DNA of 64,000 nt from Brevundimonas terrae (GTDB lineage Bacteria > Pseudomonadota > Alphaproteobacteria > Caulobacterales > Caulobacteraceae): positions 887,893 to 951,892 of the forward strand of contig NZ_JAASQT010000001.1 in the NCBI RefSeq assembly GCF_011761985.1, in the 5' to 3' direction. Of this stretch, positions 25,611 through 33,621 are shown piece after piece. Position numbers and translations under genes: made by a program. Numbering within the stretch: the stretch's first letter is position 1; every line of letters starts with the position of its first letter. The notes under the pieces are model-generated. The model searched no databases. It was not told where the DNA came from and saw only the letters and a program-made list of their open reading frames with translations.

Positions 25611-27710
25611 ATGCGCCGCCTGTCCCACCTCCTCTGCGGCCTTAGCGCCGTCGCCCTGCTGACCGCAGCGGCTCCCGCCATGGCCGAGATGGCTGCTGCT
25701 CCTACAGCCGCCACCACGACGGCAACTGCGGGTAATGCCTTTACCTATCAGGACATGATCCCGGCCAACCGTCTGGGCGACCCGCAGGTCTCCCCCGATG
25801 GCGCGTGGGTGGTCTATTCGGTCACCCGCACGGATGTAGACGCCAACCGTCGCTCGTCGTCGCTGTTAATCCAGTCGCTGAAGGGTGATGGCGAGGCCAA
25901 GCGCCTGCCGATCTCGGACGGCGGTGCCAACACCGCGCGCTGGGGTGCCGATGGCAGCCTGTACTTCCTGTCCTCGCGCGGCGGCTCGTCTCAGGTCTGG
26001 GTTTCCAAGGACAAGGGCGAGACGGCAACCGCTGTCACCAACCTGCCCACCGATGTGAACGCCTATCGCGTCAACACACAGGGCAATGCCGTGGCCGTGT
26101 CGCTGGCGGTTTATCCCGATGCCGAGAACCTTGCGGCCTCAGTGGCACGCGCGGCTTCGGAAGCCGAGCGCAAATCGACCGGCAAGGTCTATGACCGCAT
26201 GTTCGTGCGCCACTGGGATACGTGGAACGACCACACCCAGAACCACCTGTTTGTGGTCGGTCTGGGTGCCAATGCGGGCGATCCGGTCTGGGTCACCAAG
26301 GGTTTTGACGGCGATACCCCGTCCAAGCCGTTCGGCGACGAGAGCGAGTTTACCTTTGCCCCCGATGGCCAAAGCCTGATCTTCTCGGCGCGTGAAGCGG
26401 GCCGCTCCGAGCCGTGGAGCACCGATTTCGACCTCTATTCGGTGGCCACCAATGCACCGGGCCAACTGGCCAACCTGACGCAGAGCAATCCGGCATGGGA
26501 TACCGGCCCCGTCTTCTCGCCGGATGGCCAGACCCTGGCCTATCGCGCCATGGCGCGTCCGGGCTTTGAAGCCGACAAGTTCAACATCTTCCTGCGCGAC
26601 ATGCAGTCCGGCACGGTTCGCCAGATCGCGGCCAACTGGGATCGTTCGGCAGACAGCCTGCAATGGTCCAAGGACGGTAACAGCCTGTTCGTGGTGGCCG
26701 GTGATGTCGGCAATACCAAGCTGTTCCAGATCGATACCCGCAATGGCTCGGTTGTGCCGCTGACCGGCGAAGGCCATGTCGGTGCCGTGCAACAGACCGA
26801 TAGCGGTTTCGTGCTGTCGATCGACAGCCTGAGCCGCCCGTCGGAGCTGTACACCAAGACCTTCCGTGGTCGCGAAATGCCGATCCAGATCACCAATGTG
26901 AACCCGCAACTGGATGCCAAACAGTTCGGCGAGTTCGAGCAGTTCAACTTCCCCGGCTGGAATAACGAAACCGTCCACGGCTATGTCATCAAGCCGGCCA
27001 ACTATGTCGAAGGCCAGAAATATCCGGTCGCCTTCATCATCCACGGTGGCCCGCAGAGCTCGATGGGCAATTCGTGGTCGTTCCGCTGGAATGCCCAGAC
27101 CTATGCCGGTGCGGGCTACGCGGTGGTGATGATCGATTTCCACGGCTCGACCGGTTACGGTCAGGCCTTTACGGACTCGATCAGCCAGCACTGGGGCGAC
27201 CGCCCGCTGGAAGACCTGCAAAAGGGCTGGGCCTTCGCACAGCAAAAATACGACTTCCTCGATGGCAATAATGCCTGTGCGCTGGGGGCATCGTATGGCG
27301 GCTATATGATCAACTGGATCGCCGGTAACTGGTCCGACGAGTTCAAATGCCTCGTCAACCATGACGGCGTGTTCGACACCTTCGGCATGGGCTTTGCCAC
27401 CGAAGAGCTGTGGTTCACCGAGTGGGAAAACGGCGGCACGCCGTGGGAAAATCCGGAAGGCTATCAGCGCTTCAATCCGGCCAACCATGTCGCGAAGTGG
27501 AAGACCCCGATGATGGTCATTCAAGGCGATCTGGACTTCCGCATTCCGACTGCCCAGCCTCTGTCGGCCTTCACCGCTCTGCAGCGTCAGGGCATCGAAA
27601 GCCGCTTCGTGATGTTCCCGGACGAGAACCACTGGGTTCTGAAACCGGCCAACTCGATGCAGTGGCACAACGAAGTGTTCGGCTGGCTGGACGGTCATCT
27701 GAACAAATAA
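25611..27710 (+). CDS. Secreted S9 family prolyl oligopeptidase-like peptidase, paralogue
   Basis: 699-residue paralogue of the preceding gene with the same layout: signal peptide (LCGLSAVALLTAAAPAMA), beta-propeller, then a hydrolase domain with Ser561 in GASYGGY, the acid in IQGDLDFRIP and the His in DENHWVLKP. Shared stretches such as KPANYVEGQKYP and NHWVLKP/EP show descent from a tandem duplication; the propellers have diverged more than the catalytic halves. SD AGAGGGAG precedes the ATG. A terminator hairpin follows. Different propeller sequences suggest different substrate access. Confidence 0.92.
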   Translation: MRRLSHLLCGLSAVALLTAAAPAMAEMAAAPTAATTTATAGNAFTYQDMIPANRLGDPQVSPDGAWVVYSVTRTDVDANRRSSSLLIQSLKGDGEAKRLPISDGGANTARWGADGSLYFLSSRGGSSQVWVSKDKGETATAVTNLPTDVNAYRVNTQGNAVAVSLAVYPDAENLAASVARAASEAERKSTGKVYDRMFVRHWDTWNDHTQNHLFVVGLGANAGDPVWVTKGFDGDTPSKPFGDESEFTFAPDGQSLIFSAREAGRSEPWSTDFDLYSVATNAPGQLANLTQSNPAWDTGPVFSPDGQTLAYRAMARPGFEADKFNIFLRDMQSGTVRQIAANWDRSADSLQWSKDGNSLFVVAGDVGNTKLFQIDTRNGSVVPLTGEGHVGAVQQTDSGFVLSIDSLSRPSELYTKTFRGREMPIQITNVNPQLDAKQFGEFEQFNFPGWNNETVHGYVIKPANYVEGQKYPVAFIIHGGPQSSMGNSWSFRWNAQTYAGAGYAVVMIDFHGSTGYGQAFTDSISQHWGDRPLEDLQKGWAFAQQKYDFLDGNNACALGASYGGYMINWIAGNWSDEFKCLVNHDGVFDTFGMGFATEELWFTEWENGGTPWENPEGYQRFNPANHVAKWKTPMMVIQGDLDFRIPTAQPLSAFTALQRQGIESRFVMFPDENHWVLKPANSMQWHNEVFGWLDGHLNK

Positions 27711-27733
27711 GCCGTAAGGCCTGAGTGAATGAA

Positions 27734-27765
27734 GGCGCGGACCAGAGATGGCCCGCGCCTTTTTT
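27734..27765 (+). terminator. Intrinsic terminator after the tandem peptidases
   Basis: GGCGCGGACC at 27734-27743 pairs with GGCCCGCGCC at 27750-27759 (one mismatch), loop AGAGAT, then a run of six T. It lies before the next start at 27802. Confidence 0.85.
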
Positions 27766-27801
27766 CTTGCGTGTATTGTTGCCGTCGTCCCTAAAGGCGG
27801 G

Positions 27802-28413
27802 ATGCAGGGTTCGGGTGTAACGCGTCGGGGATTGTGTCTGGCAACAGGGGCTGTTGTGCTGGCGGCACCCGCAATGGCGAGGGCGCAAGACCGCCATGCC
27901 TATGGCCCCCATGCCCGCCAGACCCTGCGGCTGGTCAATGGCCGGGGGGCAGGTTCGAAACCCGTTGTGGCCCTGTTGGGTGACAATGGGCAGGACACGG
28001 CTTCCCTGATGCGTAGCGCCCGCGAACTGGCACGGCGTGGCATTAGTGTGGCCATCACTGACCGCCGCGAAGGTCGCCACGGTTTTCCTGCGCATACCTC
28101 CGATGTAGCCCGCGCCATTGGTTATCTGAGCACCCATGCCGAGGCGCTGGAACTGGATGGCCAGATCGCTTTGTGGGGCATTGGCGCAGGTGCCGATGCG
28201 GCGCTTTTGACCGTGGCCGACAGGCGCTATCTGGCCGTGGTCGGGATGCAGCCGCGCGACATCAGCGGGCTTGCGCTGTTAGGCCATGGCGGCGGGCCGG
28301 ATGGCACCTTTACCCATCCCCGCGCCTATGGTGGGGATGCGGTGACGTCGGTCTATCGTGGCGGGCGAGGCGACAGCGCATCGGCCATCGCCTTCCTGTC
28401 AGGTCTACTTTAG
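27802..28413 (+). CDS. Exported alpha/beta-hydrolase-like protein lacking the nucleophile
   Basis: 203-residue protein. The N-terminus has two arginines before a hydrophobic stretch (TRRGLCLATGAVVLAAPAMA), a Tat- or Sec-type signal. The mature part follows alpha/beta-hydrolase order (strand VVALLGD, helix, GISVAITDRREGRHGF, then GQIALWGIGAGADAALL), but the nucleophile elbow GXSXG reads G-I-G-A-G, with Gly in place of Ser, so normal hydrolase chemistry is unlikely. The ATG at 27802 has AAAGGCGG just upstream; an upstream ATG at 27748 lies inside the terminator hairpin. The 3' end overlaps the convergent dapE gene by nine bases. Function unknown. Confidence 0.65.
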   Translation: MQGSGVTRRGLCLATGAVVLAAPAMARAQDRHAYGPHARQTLRLVNGRGAGSKPVVALLGDNGQDTASLMRSARELARRGISVAITDRREGRHGFPAHTSDVARAIGYLSTHAEALELDGQIALWGIGAGADAALLTVADRRYLAVVGMQPRDISGLALLGHGGGPDGTFTHPRAYGGDAVTSVYRGGRGDSASAIAFLSGLL

Positions 28414-29643
28414 GCGGGCAAACAAGGCGCGGATGACCTCGACATAGATGTCGGCCAGATCACGCAGTTCCTGTTCGGGCACCCGCTCGTCGATCTGGTG
28501 CATGGTCTGGCCCACCAGACCCAGTTCCAGCACCGGACACATATAGCGGATAAAGCGGGCATCGGACGTGCCGCCGGTGGTCGAGGAGACAGGGCGGCGA
28601 CCGCAAACCTTTTCCACCGCATCCTGCACCGCGCCAATAAAGGTCGTGTTCTCGGTCAGGAAGGCCTCGCCGGAGATCATGTGTTCGACCTCGATATTAA
28701 GGCCTGTATCGGCTTGCAGGCGACCGACTTCACTATTGATCCATGCCGCCAGTGCCTCGCCTGTGTGGCAGGGATTGAAGCGGATATTGGTGCGGCCAAA
28801 CGCCTTGGCCGGAATGATGTTGGTGGCCGTGTTGCCGATATCGATGGTGGTGATTTCGAGATTTGAAGGCGGGAAGCCTGTACGCGGTGAACTGCCTTCC
28901 GCATGGGCGGCGGTGGCACTCAAAGACGGATAGCCATCGTCCAGCACACGGTCGGTCAGCGTCGCCATCAGCTTGGCAATCACCGGCGCAGGGTTGGCTG
29001 CCCGTTCGGGATAGGCGACGTGGCCCTGTTTGCCGTGAACGGTGAACCAGGAGTTGATCGAGCCGCGACGGCCGACCTTGATCATGTCGCCCAGTTGCGC
29101 CGACGAGGATGGCTCGCCGACGATACAGGCGTCGATGACCTCGCCCTCGGCCATCAGGGTTTCGACCACGCGCTTGGTGCCGTGAAGGGCCGGGCCTTCC
29201 TCGTCGCCGGTAATCAGCAGCGACAGCGATCCGGTAATCTTGTCCTTGGCCAGCAGGCGCGACAGGGCCGCGACCCATGCGGCAATCCCGCCCTTCATAT
29301 CCACGGCACCACGGCCATAAAGGATGCCGTCGCGTGTCTCTCCCTCGAACGGGGCGGCGGTCCATTGCTCGGCGGCACCGGTTGGCACAACGTCGGTGTG
29401 ACCGGCAAAACAGATATTGGGGGATGCAGTGCCAAGGCGCGCATAAAGATTGATGATGGGCGCATCGACACCCTCACCGGACGGCCCCTCGAACACCATA
29501 CGGCGGCAGCTGAACCCCAGTTCCACGAGCGCTTTTTCCAGCACCTCCATCGCGCCCTCGTTGGCGGGGGTAACGCTTGGGCGGCGGATCAGATCGCGGG
29601 TCAGTTCGACAGGATCGATGACGGAATGTGATGCGGTGTTCAT
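28405..29643 (-). CDS. dapE: Succinyl-diaminopimelate desuccinylase
   Basis: 412-residue M20-family dizinc amidohydrolase making LL-diaminopimelate for lysine and peptidoglycan. Zinc and catalytic residues are in FAGHTDVVPTG (His, Asp), YGRGAVDMKGG (Asp), TGDEEGPALHGT (Glu, Glu) and the C-terminal TGGTSDARF. The length is slightly above the usual 375-380 because of an N-terminal extension (MNTASHSVIDPVELT). The start at 29641-29643 has GGAG close upstream; the frame is open to 30096 antisense to the MFS gene and is not used. It overlaps the previous gene tail to tail. Confidence 0.94.
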   Translation of the reverse strand: MNTASHSVIDPVELTRDLIRRPSVTPANEGAMEVLEKALVELGFSCRRMVFEGPSGEGVDAPIINLYARLGTASPNICFAGHTDVVPTGAAEQWTAAPFEGETRDGILYGRGAVDMKGGIAAWVAALSRLLAKDKITGSLSLLITGDEEGPALHGTKRVVETLMAEGEVIDACIVGEPSSSAQLGDMIKVGRRGSINSWFTVHGKQGHVAYPERAANPAPVIAKLMATLTDRVLDDGYPSLSATAAHAEGSSPRTGFPPSNLEITTIDIGNTATNIIPAKAFGRTNIRFNPCHTGEALAAWINSEVGRLQADTGLNIEVEHMISGEAFLTENTTFIGAVQDAVEKVCGRRPVSSTTGGTSDARFIRYMCPVLELGLVGQTMHQIDERVPEQELRDLADIYVEVIRALFARLK

Positions 29644-29730
29644 GGCTCCATGCTTTAGGCAGGGAAACACATAAAGGAGAAGGGCGTTTGTGCTGGCCTT
29701 TCCCGTTCTGACAGAGATTTTTCGTTTGAT

Positions 29731-31011
29731 ATGACTGTTTCGACGCCGTCTGCGCCAGAAATCGACCCTGTAATCGACCACGAAGAGCCCTCCAGCCCGT
29801 GGGGTAATCGCGACTTCCGGCTCTTGTGGCTGGGGCGTGTGGTGGCGGTTCTGGCGATCCAGATCCAGTCCTCGGCCCTGTTGTGGCAGGTCTACGAGAT
29901 CGCCCGCCGCGACCATCCTATCCAAGAGGCCAGCCTTTATCTGGGTCTGGTTGGTCTGTGCCAGTTCCTGCCGCTTCTGGCCTTTACCCTGCCTGCCGGA
30001 GCCATGGCTGACCGGCGCGACCGCAAGCACACGGTGACACTGTCGCTTGTTGTCGAGATGGTCTGCGCCGGTAGTTTTCTGGCCATGGCCATGCACGGCA
30101 ATCCGCCCTTGTGGGGATTGCTGGCGGTTGCGGCCCTGTTTGGCGCGGCAAGGGCGTTTCTGGCTCCAGCGTCACAGGCCTTTCTGCCGATGGTGGTGGG
30201 ACGCAAGGCCCTGCCTGCGGCTATTGCGGCCCAGTCGATTGCCTTTCAGACCGGCGCGATTGCAGGACCGGCCCTTGGTGGCGTGATTGTCGGGGTGACG
30301 GTGCCACTGGCCTATGCATCATCGCTGGGGCTGTTCCTGCTGGCTATTGCCTGTTTCATCCTGATCAAGACCAACGGCAAGCCGGAGGTCGGACCCAAGG
30401 TTTCGCCGGTTGAACTGGTGCGTGAAGGTCTGTCCTATGTCTGGAAGACCAAGATCGTGTTGGGGGCGATTTCGCTGGACCTGATCGTGGTGCTGTTTGC
30501 AGGTGTGGCGCTGCTGACGCCGATCTTTGCGAGGGACATCCTGCATGTTGGCCCCCAAGGGTTCGGCCTGCTGCGGGCGGCGTTTGGCGTGGGCGCTCTG
30601 CTGATGGCTTTCTGGCTCAGCCGCTATCCGATCCAGCGTCATGGGGGTCGATGGATGTTTGCGGCGGTGGCCGTGTTCGGCATCTGCACTATCGCTTTTG
30701 GCCTGTCGAAAATCGTCTGGCTGTCGGCCTTGGTACTGTTCATCGGTGGGGCGGCGGACATGGTCAGCGTCAATGTGCGCCAGACCCTGATCCAACTGGC
30801 CACGCCCGACCATATGCGCGGACGGGTCTCGTCGGTGTCGATGCTGTTTATCGGCGCATCCAACGAACTGGGAGAGGCCTATTCGGGTGTGGCCGTGCGC
30901 TTGCTCGGCCCGATTGGCGCGGCTGTCTTTGGTGGGGCCGGGGCGCTGGCCGCCACCGGCATCTGGGCCAAGGTTTTCCCGTCCCTACGCAAAGCCGATC
31001 GGCTTTCCTGA
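29731..31011 (+). CDS. MFS transporter, EntS-like exporter group
   Basis: 426-residue major facilitator with about 12 hydrophobic segments after a cytoplasmic N-terminal tail of 25 residues. The segment RLLWLGRVVAVLAIQIQSSALLWQVYE and the A-loop GAMADRRDRKHTV are typical of the MFS_3/EntS-like exporters. Substrates in this group include siderophores and drugs; none can be named here. No siderophore genes are near. It is divergent from dapE with an 87-bp gap. The end of the gene holds a perfect 16-bp palindrome (30991-31006), and a strong terminator follows seven bases after the stop. Confidence 0.85.
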   Translation: MTVSTPSAPEIDPVIDHEEPSSPWGNRDFRLLWLGRVVAVLAIQIQSSALLWQVYEIARRDHPIQEASLYLGLVGLCQFLPLLAFTLPAGAMADRRDRKHTVTLSLVVEMVCAGSFLAMAMHGNPPLWGLLAVAALFGAARAFLAPASQAFLPMVVGRKALPAAIAAQSIAFQTGAIAGPALGGVIVGVTVPLAYASSLGLFLLAIACFILIKTNGKPEVGPKVSPVELVREGLSYVWKTKIVLGAISLDLIVVLFAGVALLTPIFARDILHVGPQGFGLLRAAFGVGALLMAFWLSRYPIQRHGGRWMFAAVAVFGICTIAFGLSKIVWLSALVLFIGGAADMVSVNVRQTLIQLATPDHMRGRVSSVSMLFIGASNELGEAYSGVAVRLLGPIGAAVFGGAGALAATGIWAKVFPSLRKADRLS

Positions 31012-31017
31012 TAAGAA

Positions 31018-31049
31018 AAAGGCCCGCCATTTGGCGGGCCTTTATTTTG
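31018..31049 (+). terminator. Intrinsic terminator after the MFS gene
   Basis: AAAGGCCCGCC at 31018-31028 pairs with GGCGGGCCTTT at 31033-31043, loop ATTT, followed by ATTTT. Confidence 0.92.
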
Positions 31050-31050
31050 T

Positions 31051-31086
31051 CCTACCGCTCGCCTCGCGGAGGCTCGCTGCTTGAGG
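31051..31086. repeat. Dispersed palindromic element, copy B
   Basis: 36 bases from CCTACC to TTGAGG with inner stem GCCTC/GAGGC at 31061-31065/31069-31073. Its reverse complement matches the second unit at 6419-6454 at 31 of 36 positions by eye, and one pair of differences inside the stem is compensatory (T-A here against G-C there). Confidence 0.8.
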
Positions 31087-31091
31087 ACGCT

Positions 31092-31147
31092 TTTGGCCCT
31101 AGCGCCCGTCTCGTACCTTTGTTCAAAGGCGAGGCGCTAGGGCCAAA
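31092..31147. repeat. Nested inverted repeat (cruciform-capable)
   Basis: Perfect 15-bp arms: TTTGGCCCTAGCGCC at 31092-31106 and GGCGCTAGGGCCAAA at 31133-31147. The 26-base interior holds a second perfect hairpin, CCTTTG-TT-CAAAGG, at 31116-31129. It lies between the MFS and dCTP deaminase genes, which converge. The role is unknown; it lacks a terminator T run. Confidence 0.85.
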
Positions 31148-31166
31148 GCCGCTCGCGGTACAGCGT

Positions 31167-31182
31167 GGCGGCGCTTGCCGCC
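31167..31182. terminator. Hairpin at the 3' end of the dCTP deaminase gene
   Basis: GGCGGC at 31167-31172 and GCCGCC at 31177-31182 with loop GCTT, touching the first base of the stop codon of the leftward gene. No T run. Confidence 0.45.
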
Positions 31183-32216
31183 TATTTCCACTCTTTGAAG
31201 TGTTTGGACAGTTTCAGGCCTTGCTTCTGATAGTGGCTGCCACCCTCGCCATAGAGGCGGGTGGGGCGCATCGTCAGGGGTTCATAGACAAGGCGGGCGA
31301 CGGTCTGGCCATGTTCCAGCAGGAACGGCGTGTCGTGGGTGCGAACCTCCAGCACGCCCTTGGAGCCAGCGCCATGGGCTTCGTCGGTGCCGAAACCGGG
31401 GTCGAAGAAACCGGCATAGTGGACGCGGAACTCGCCGACCGACGGATCGATCGGGGTCATTTCGGCAGCTTGGTCGACGGGGATTTCCACGTCGTCGGAG
31501 GAGGCCAGAATATAGAACTCGCCCGGATCGAGCAGCAGGTCGCCGTCGCGCAGGGTCACCGGTTCCCAGAAGTCGCGCGGGTCATGGCCGTCGATATTGT
31601 CGAGATTGATAACGCCCGCATGGCGACGGCCACGGAAGCCGACAATACCGTTATCGCCGTGTTGCAGGTCCACACCGACGCTGCGGGTTTCCAGACGCGG
31701 CGGATCGCCGGCCTTCAGGCGTAACTGGTTCAGGCGGGTGCCCGGGCGCACGAGGATGGAGAAGGTCTGGGGCGCGATTTCCAGATAGAGCGGGCCTTCA
31801 TAGCCTTCATCGACATCGTCGAAGCTTTGGCCCTTATCGGTCAGCAAACGGACGAACACATCGACGCGGCCGGTCGAGGATTTCGGGTTGGCGCGGGCAT
31901 TCAGGCCCTTGGGCAGGGACAGGTGTTCTTGCAGGCGCGCAATATAGACGCAGCCTTTTTCCAGCACATAGCCGCCCGACAGGTCGATGGCGTGCATGGC
32001 CACGTCCTGAATGCGGTCCTCGACCTTGCGCTTGCCCGGCAGGAAGGAGGCCCGCACGCGCCACGCCACGTCCGACAGACGCAAGTCGAGGCTGGCCGGT
32101 TGCACCTGATCGGAATCAAAAGCGGTCTGGCTGGTGATGGCACCCGTCGCGATCAGGGTTTCGATACCCTGAAACGGGATGATGCCGGCTTGGGCGGGGA
32201 TCTGGAAACTGGTCAT
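31182..32216 (-). CDS. 2'-deoxycytidine 5'-triphosphate deaminase, long form
   Basis: 344-residue protein of the long, two-domain dCTP deaminase family of Alphaproteobacteria, which supplies dUTP for dTMP synthesis. Both halves carry the trimeric dUTPase-like jelly-roll pattern: LDLRLSDVAWRVR and LARANPKSSTGRVDVFVR-like segments in the N-terminal half and VHYAGFFDPGFG...GSKGVLEVRTHDTPFLLEHGQ in the C-terminal half. E. coli Dcd is about 193 residues, so this is a tandem arrangement. The conserved C-terminal block RLYGEGGSHYQKQGL is present. I leave the symbol blank because the long form differs from classical Dcd. Divergent from apaG. Confidence 0.88.
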   Translation of the reverse strand: MTSFQIPAQAGIIPFQGIETLIATGAITSQTAFDSDQVQPASLDLRLSDVAWRVRASFLPGKRKVEDRIQDVAMHAIDLSGGYVLEKGCVYIARLQEHLSLPKGLNARANPKSSTGRVDVFVRLLTDKGQSFDDVDEGYEGPLYLEIAPQTFSILVRPGTRLNQLRLKAGDPPRLETRSVGVDLQHGDNGIVGFRGRRHAGVINLDNIDGHDPRDFWEPVTLRDGDLLLDPGEFYILASSDDVEIPVDQAAEMTPIDPSVGEFRVHYAGFFDPGFGTDEAHGAGSKGVLEVRTHDTPFLLEHGQTVARLVYEPLTMRPTRLYGEGGSHYQKQGLKLSKHFKEWK

Positions 32217-32320
32217 GCCGTCCTGTTCTCACACGGATTCTCGGCTCTGTCGCGCGTTCAAAGCATGGAGGTCATGCATTGTTCGCTTGAACCGGAGCCT
32301 CGGCGGGACGCATATAGCGC

Positions 32321-32728
32321 ATGCCCAGTGCTTTTGCCTATAGCGCCGAAACCGAAGGAATGGTCGTTCGCGTCCAGCCCTCCTATCTGGCCGCTCAGTC
32401 CGACCCCGATGCGAACCATTGGGTCTGGGCCTACCAGATCGAGATCGTCAATCTGACGACCGCGCCGCTACAGGTCGTGGCGCGTCGCTGGACCATTACC
32501 GATGCGTTTGGGCGCGTCGAGGAAGTGCGCGGATCGGGCGTGGTGGGTGAACAGCCGGTGATCCAGCCGGGTGACAGTTTTGCCTATGCTTCGGGCTGTC
32601 CCCTTTCGACGCCGTCAGGCTCTATGGTCGGGGCCTATTTTGTGCAGGATCAGGCGGGCCATATTTTCGAAATCGCCATTCCCCATTTCAGTCTGGACGT
32701 GCCCGATACCCGCCGCACATTGAACTGA
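32321..32728 (+). CDS. apaG: ApaG family protein
   Basis: 135-residue single-domain protein of the ApaG/DUF525 family with a fibronectin-III-like beta-sandwich. Signature blocks are WAYQIEIVNLT, QVVARRWTITDAFG, VVGEQPVIQPGDSFAYASGCPL and the GSMVGAY turn. In Salmonella ApaG affects Co2+ resistance and Mg2+ efflux, but the biochemical role is unclear. It is monocistronic here, followed by a bidirectional terminator that also serves gcrA. Confidence 0.93.
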   Translation: MPSAFAYSAETEGMVVRVQPSYLAAQSDPDANHWVWAYQIEIVNLTTAPLQVVARRWTITDAFGRVEEVRGSGVVGEQPVIQPGDSFAYASGCPLSTPSGSMVGAYFVQDQAGHIFEIAIPHFSLDVPDTRRTLN

Positions 32729-32739
32729 GGCCACAAGAA

Positions 32740-32771
32740 AAAGGGCGCTGCGGAAAACCACAGCGCCCTTT
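32740..32771. terminator. Bidirectional terminator between apaG and gcrA
   Basis: AAAGGGCGCTG at 32740-32750 pairs with CAGCGCCCTTT at 32761-32771, 10-base loop. Confidence 0.88.
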
Positions 32772-32795
32772 CTTCTCGAGATTTCCGTTTCCGGA

Positions 32796-33389
32796 TTACA
32801 TGTAGCGACGCAGGCTGCGGGCCAGTTCGGTCGCGCCATCCTTGGCACCCTTACGGACCTGCGGCTGGTAAGCGACGCGCGCGTGCTCGATGCAGTAAAC
32901 GCCTTCCGAGGCACGACGGCCGCAGAAAGAGAATTCGCGCGAGGACGGATCACCGATCGGCCATTTGCACATGTGTGCGCCCAGCGTCAGCACAGTGGCC
33001 GTGCCCGGCAGTTCCGGCATCGGAGCCGGTGCCGAAGGTTGAGCCAGTTGCGTCGGCACAGCGGCCGGACGCGGAGCGACGGCTTCGATGCGGCGCGGAG
33101 CCGACGGAGCCTGTGTCGGTTGCGGTGCGGGTGCAGCGGGCGCTGCATTGGTTGCCGGTGCGGCTGCGGTTGCAGCAGCCTTGGCGCTCGGACGTGCCGT
33201 GCGGAACGTCGTGCGTGCCGGTTGCGAAGGTGCCGCGCGGCCCGAAAGGCCAAGACGGTGTACCTTGCCGATTACGGCGTTGCGGGTCACGCCGCCACCC
33301 AGTGCCTTGGCGATCTGGGAGGCCGATTGACCTTCAAGCCACAGCTTCTTCAGAGCGCCTACGCGATCTTCTGTCCAGCCTGCGTTCAT
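32796..33389 (-). CDS. gcrA: Cell-cycle regulator GcrA
   Basis: 197-residue regulator of the GcrA family, which in Caulobacter works with sigma-70 RNA polymerase at promoters bearing CcrM-methylated GANTC sites to drive S-phase genes. The N-terminal DNA-binding helix-turn-helix is at about 1-48 (WTEDRVGALKKLWLEGQSAS, then GGVTRNAVIGKVHRLGLSGR). A long Ala/Pro/Thr-rich linker (about 50-135) leads to the C-terminal sigma-binding domain with CKWPIGDP and FCGRRASEGVYC. It is longer than the 173-residue Caulobacter crescentus protein because of the linker. The ATG at 33387-33389 has a strong GGAGGG upstream. Three GANTC sites lie in its promoter region. Confidence 0.95.
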   Translation of the reverse strand: MNAGWTEDRVGALKKLWLEGQSASQIAKALGGGVTRNAVIGKVHRLGLSGRAAPSQPARTTFRTARPSAKAAATAAAPATNAAPAAPAPQPTQAPSAPRRIEAVAPRPAAVPTQLAQPSAPAPMPELPGTATVLTLGAHMCKWPIGDPSSREFSFCGRRASEGVYCIEHARVAYQPQVRKGAKDGATELARSLRRYM

Positions 33390-33401
33390 GCCACCCTCCA
33401 A

Positions 33402-33600
33402 GGGAAGTCGGATTCAATATCTTGTGTCGGAGGGCCGTAATTAGCGCTCCTCATTGGCGCCAATCGTAATTCACTGGTCAAAACACGCAATATGTGGAGA
33501 TTCGGCTGTCCACAGAAACTATATCTAGTATGGTTAATGTCCCGTTTTGAATCAGTTTTATCTGCTTCGTAAAATGCTGGATGCCTTGCGAAATCGCCGA
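33402..33600 (-). promoter_or_regulatory. gcrA promoter region with GANTC sites and a palindrome
   Basis: GANTC methylation sites occur at 33411-33415, 33499-33503 and 33549-33553. A perfect palindrome ATTGGCGCCAAT at 33453-33464 is flanked by direct CGTAATT repeats (33436-33442, 33465-33471). CTGTCCACA at 33506-33514 matches the DnaA box in 7 of 9 bases, and TTAA at the TTAATGTCCCG segment is half of a CtrA box. The region is AT-richer than its surroundings. DnaA, CtrA and CcrM control of gcrA is known in Caulobacter; use of these particular sites is inference. Confidence 0.55.
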
Positions 33601-33621
33601 TCAACGCACAATTGACGCATT

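Noticed and set aside
27748..27801. Earlier ATG start for the hydrolase-like gene
   Set aside because: It lies inside the loop and stem of the terminator hairpin 27734-27765 and would put 18 residues before the signal peptide.
32217..32320. Sigma-70 promoter between the dCTP deaminase and apaG genes
   Set aside because: TTGAAC and TATAGC are present but separated by about 20 bases, too far for a standard promoter.
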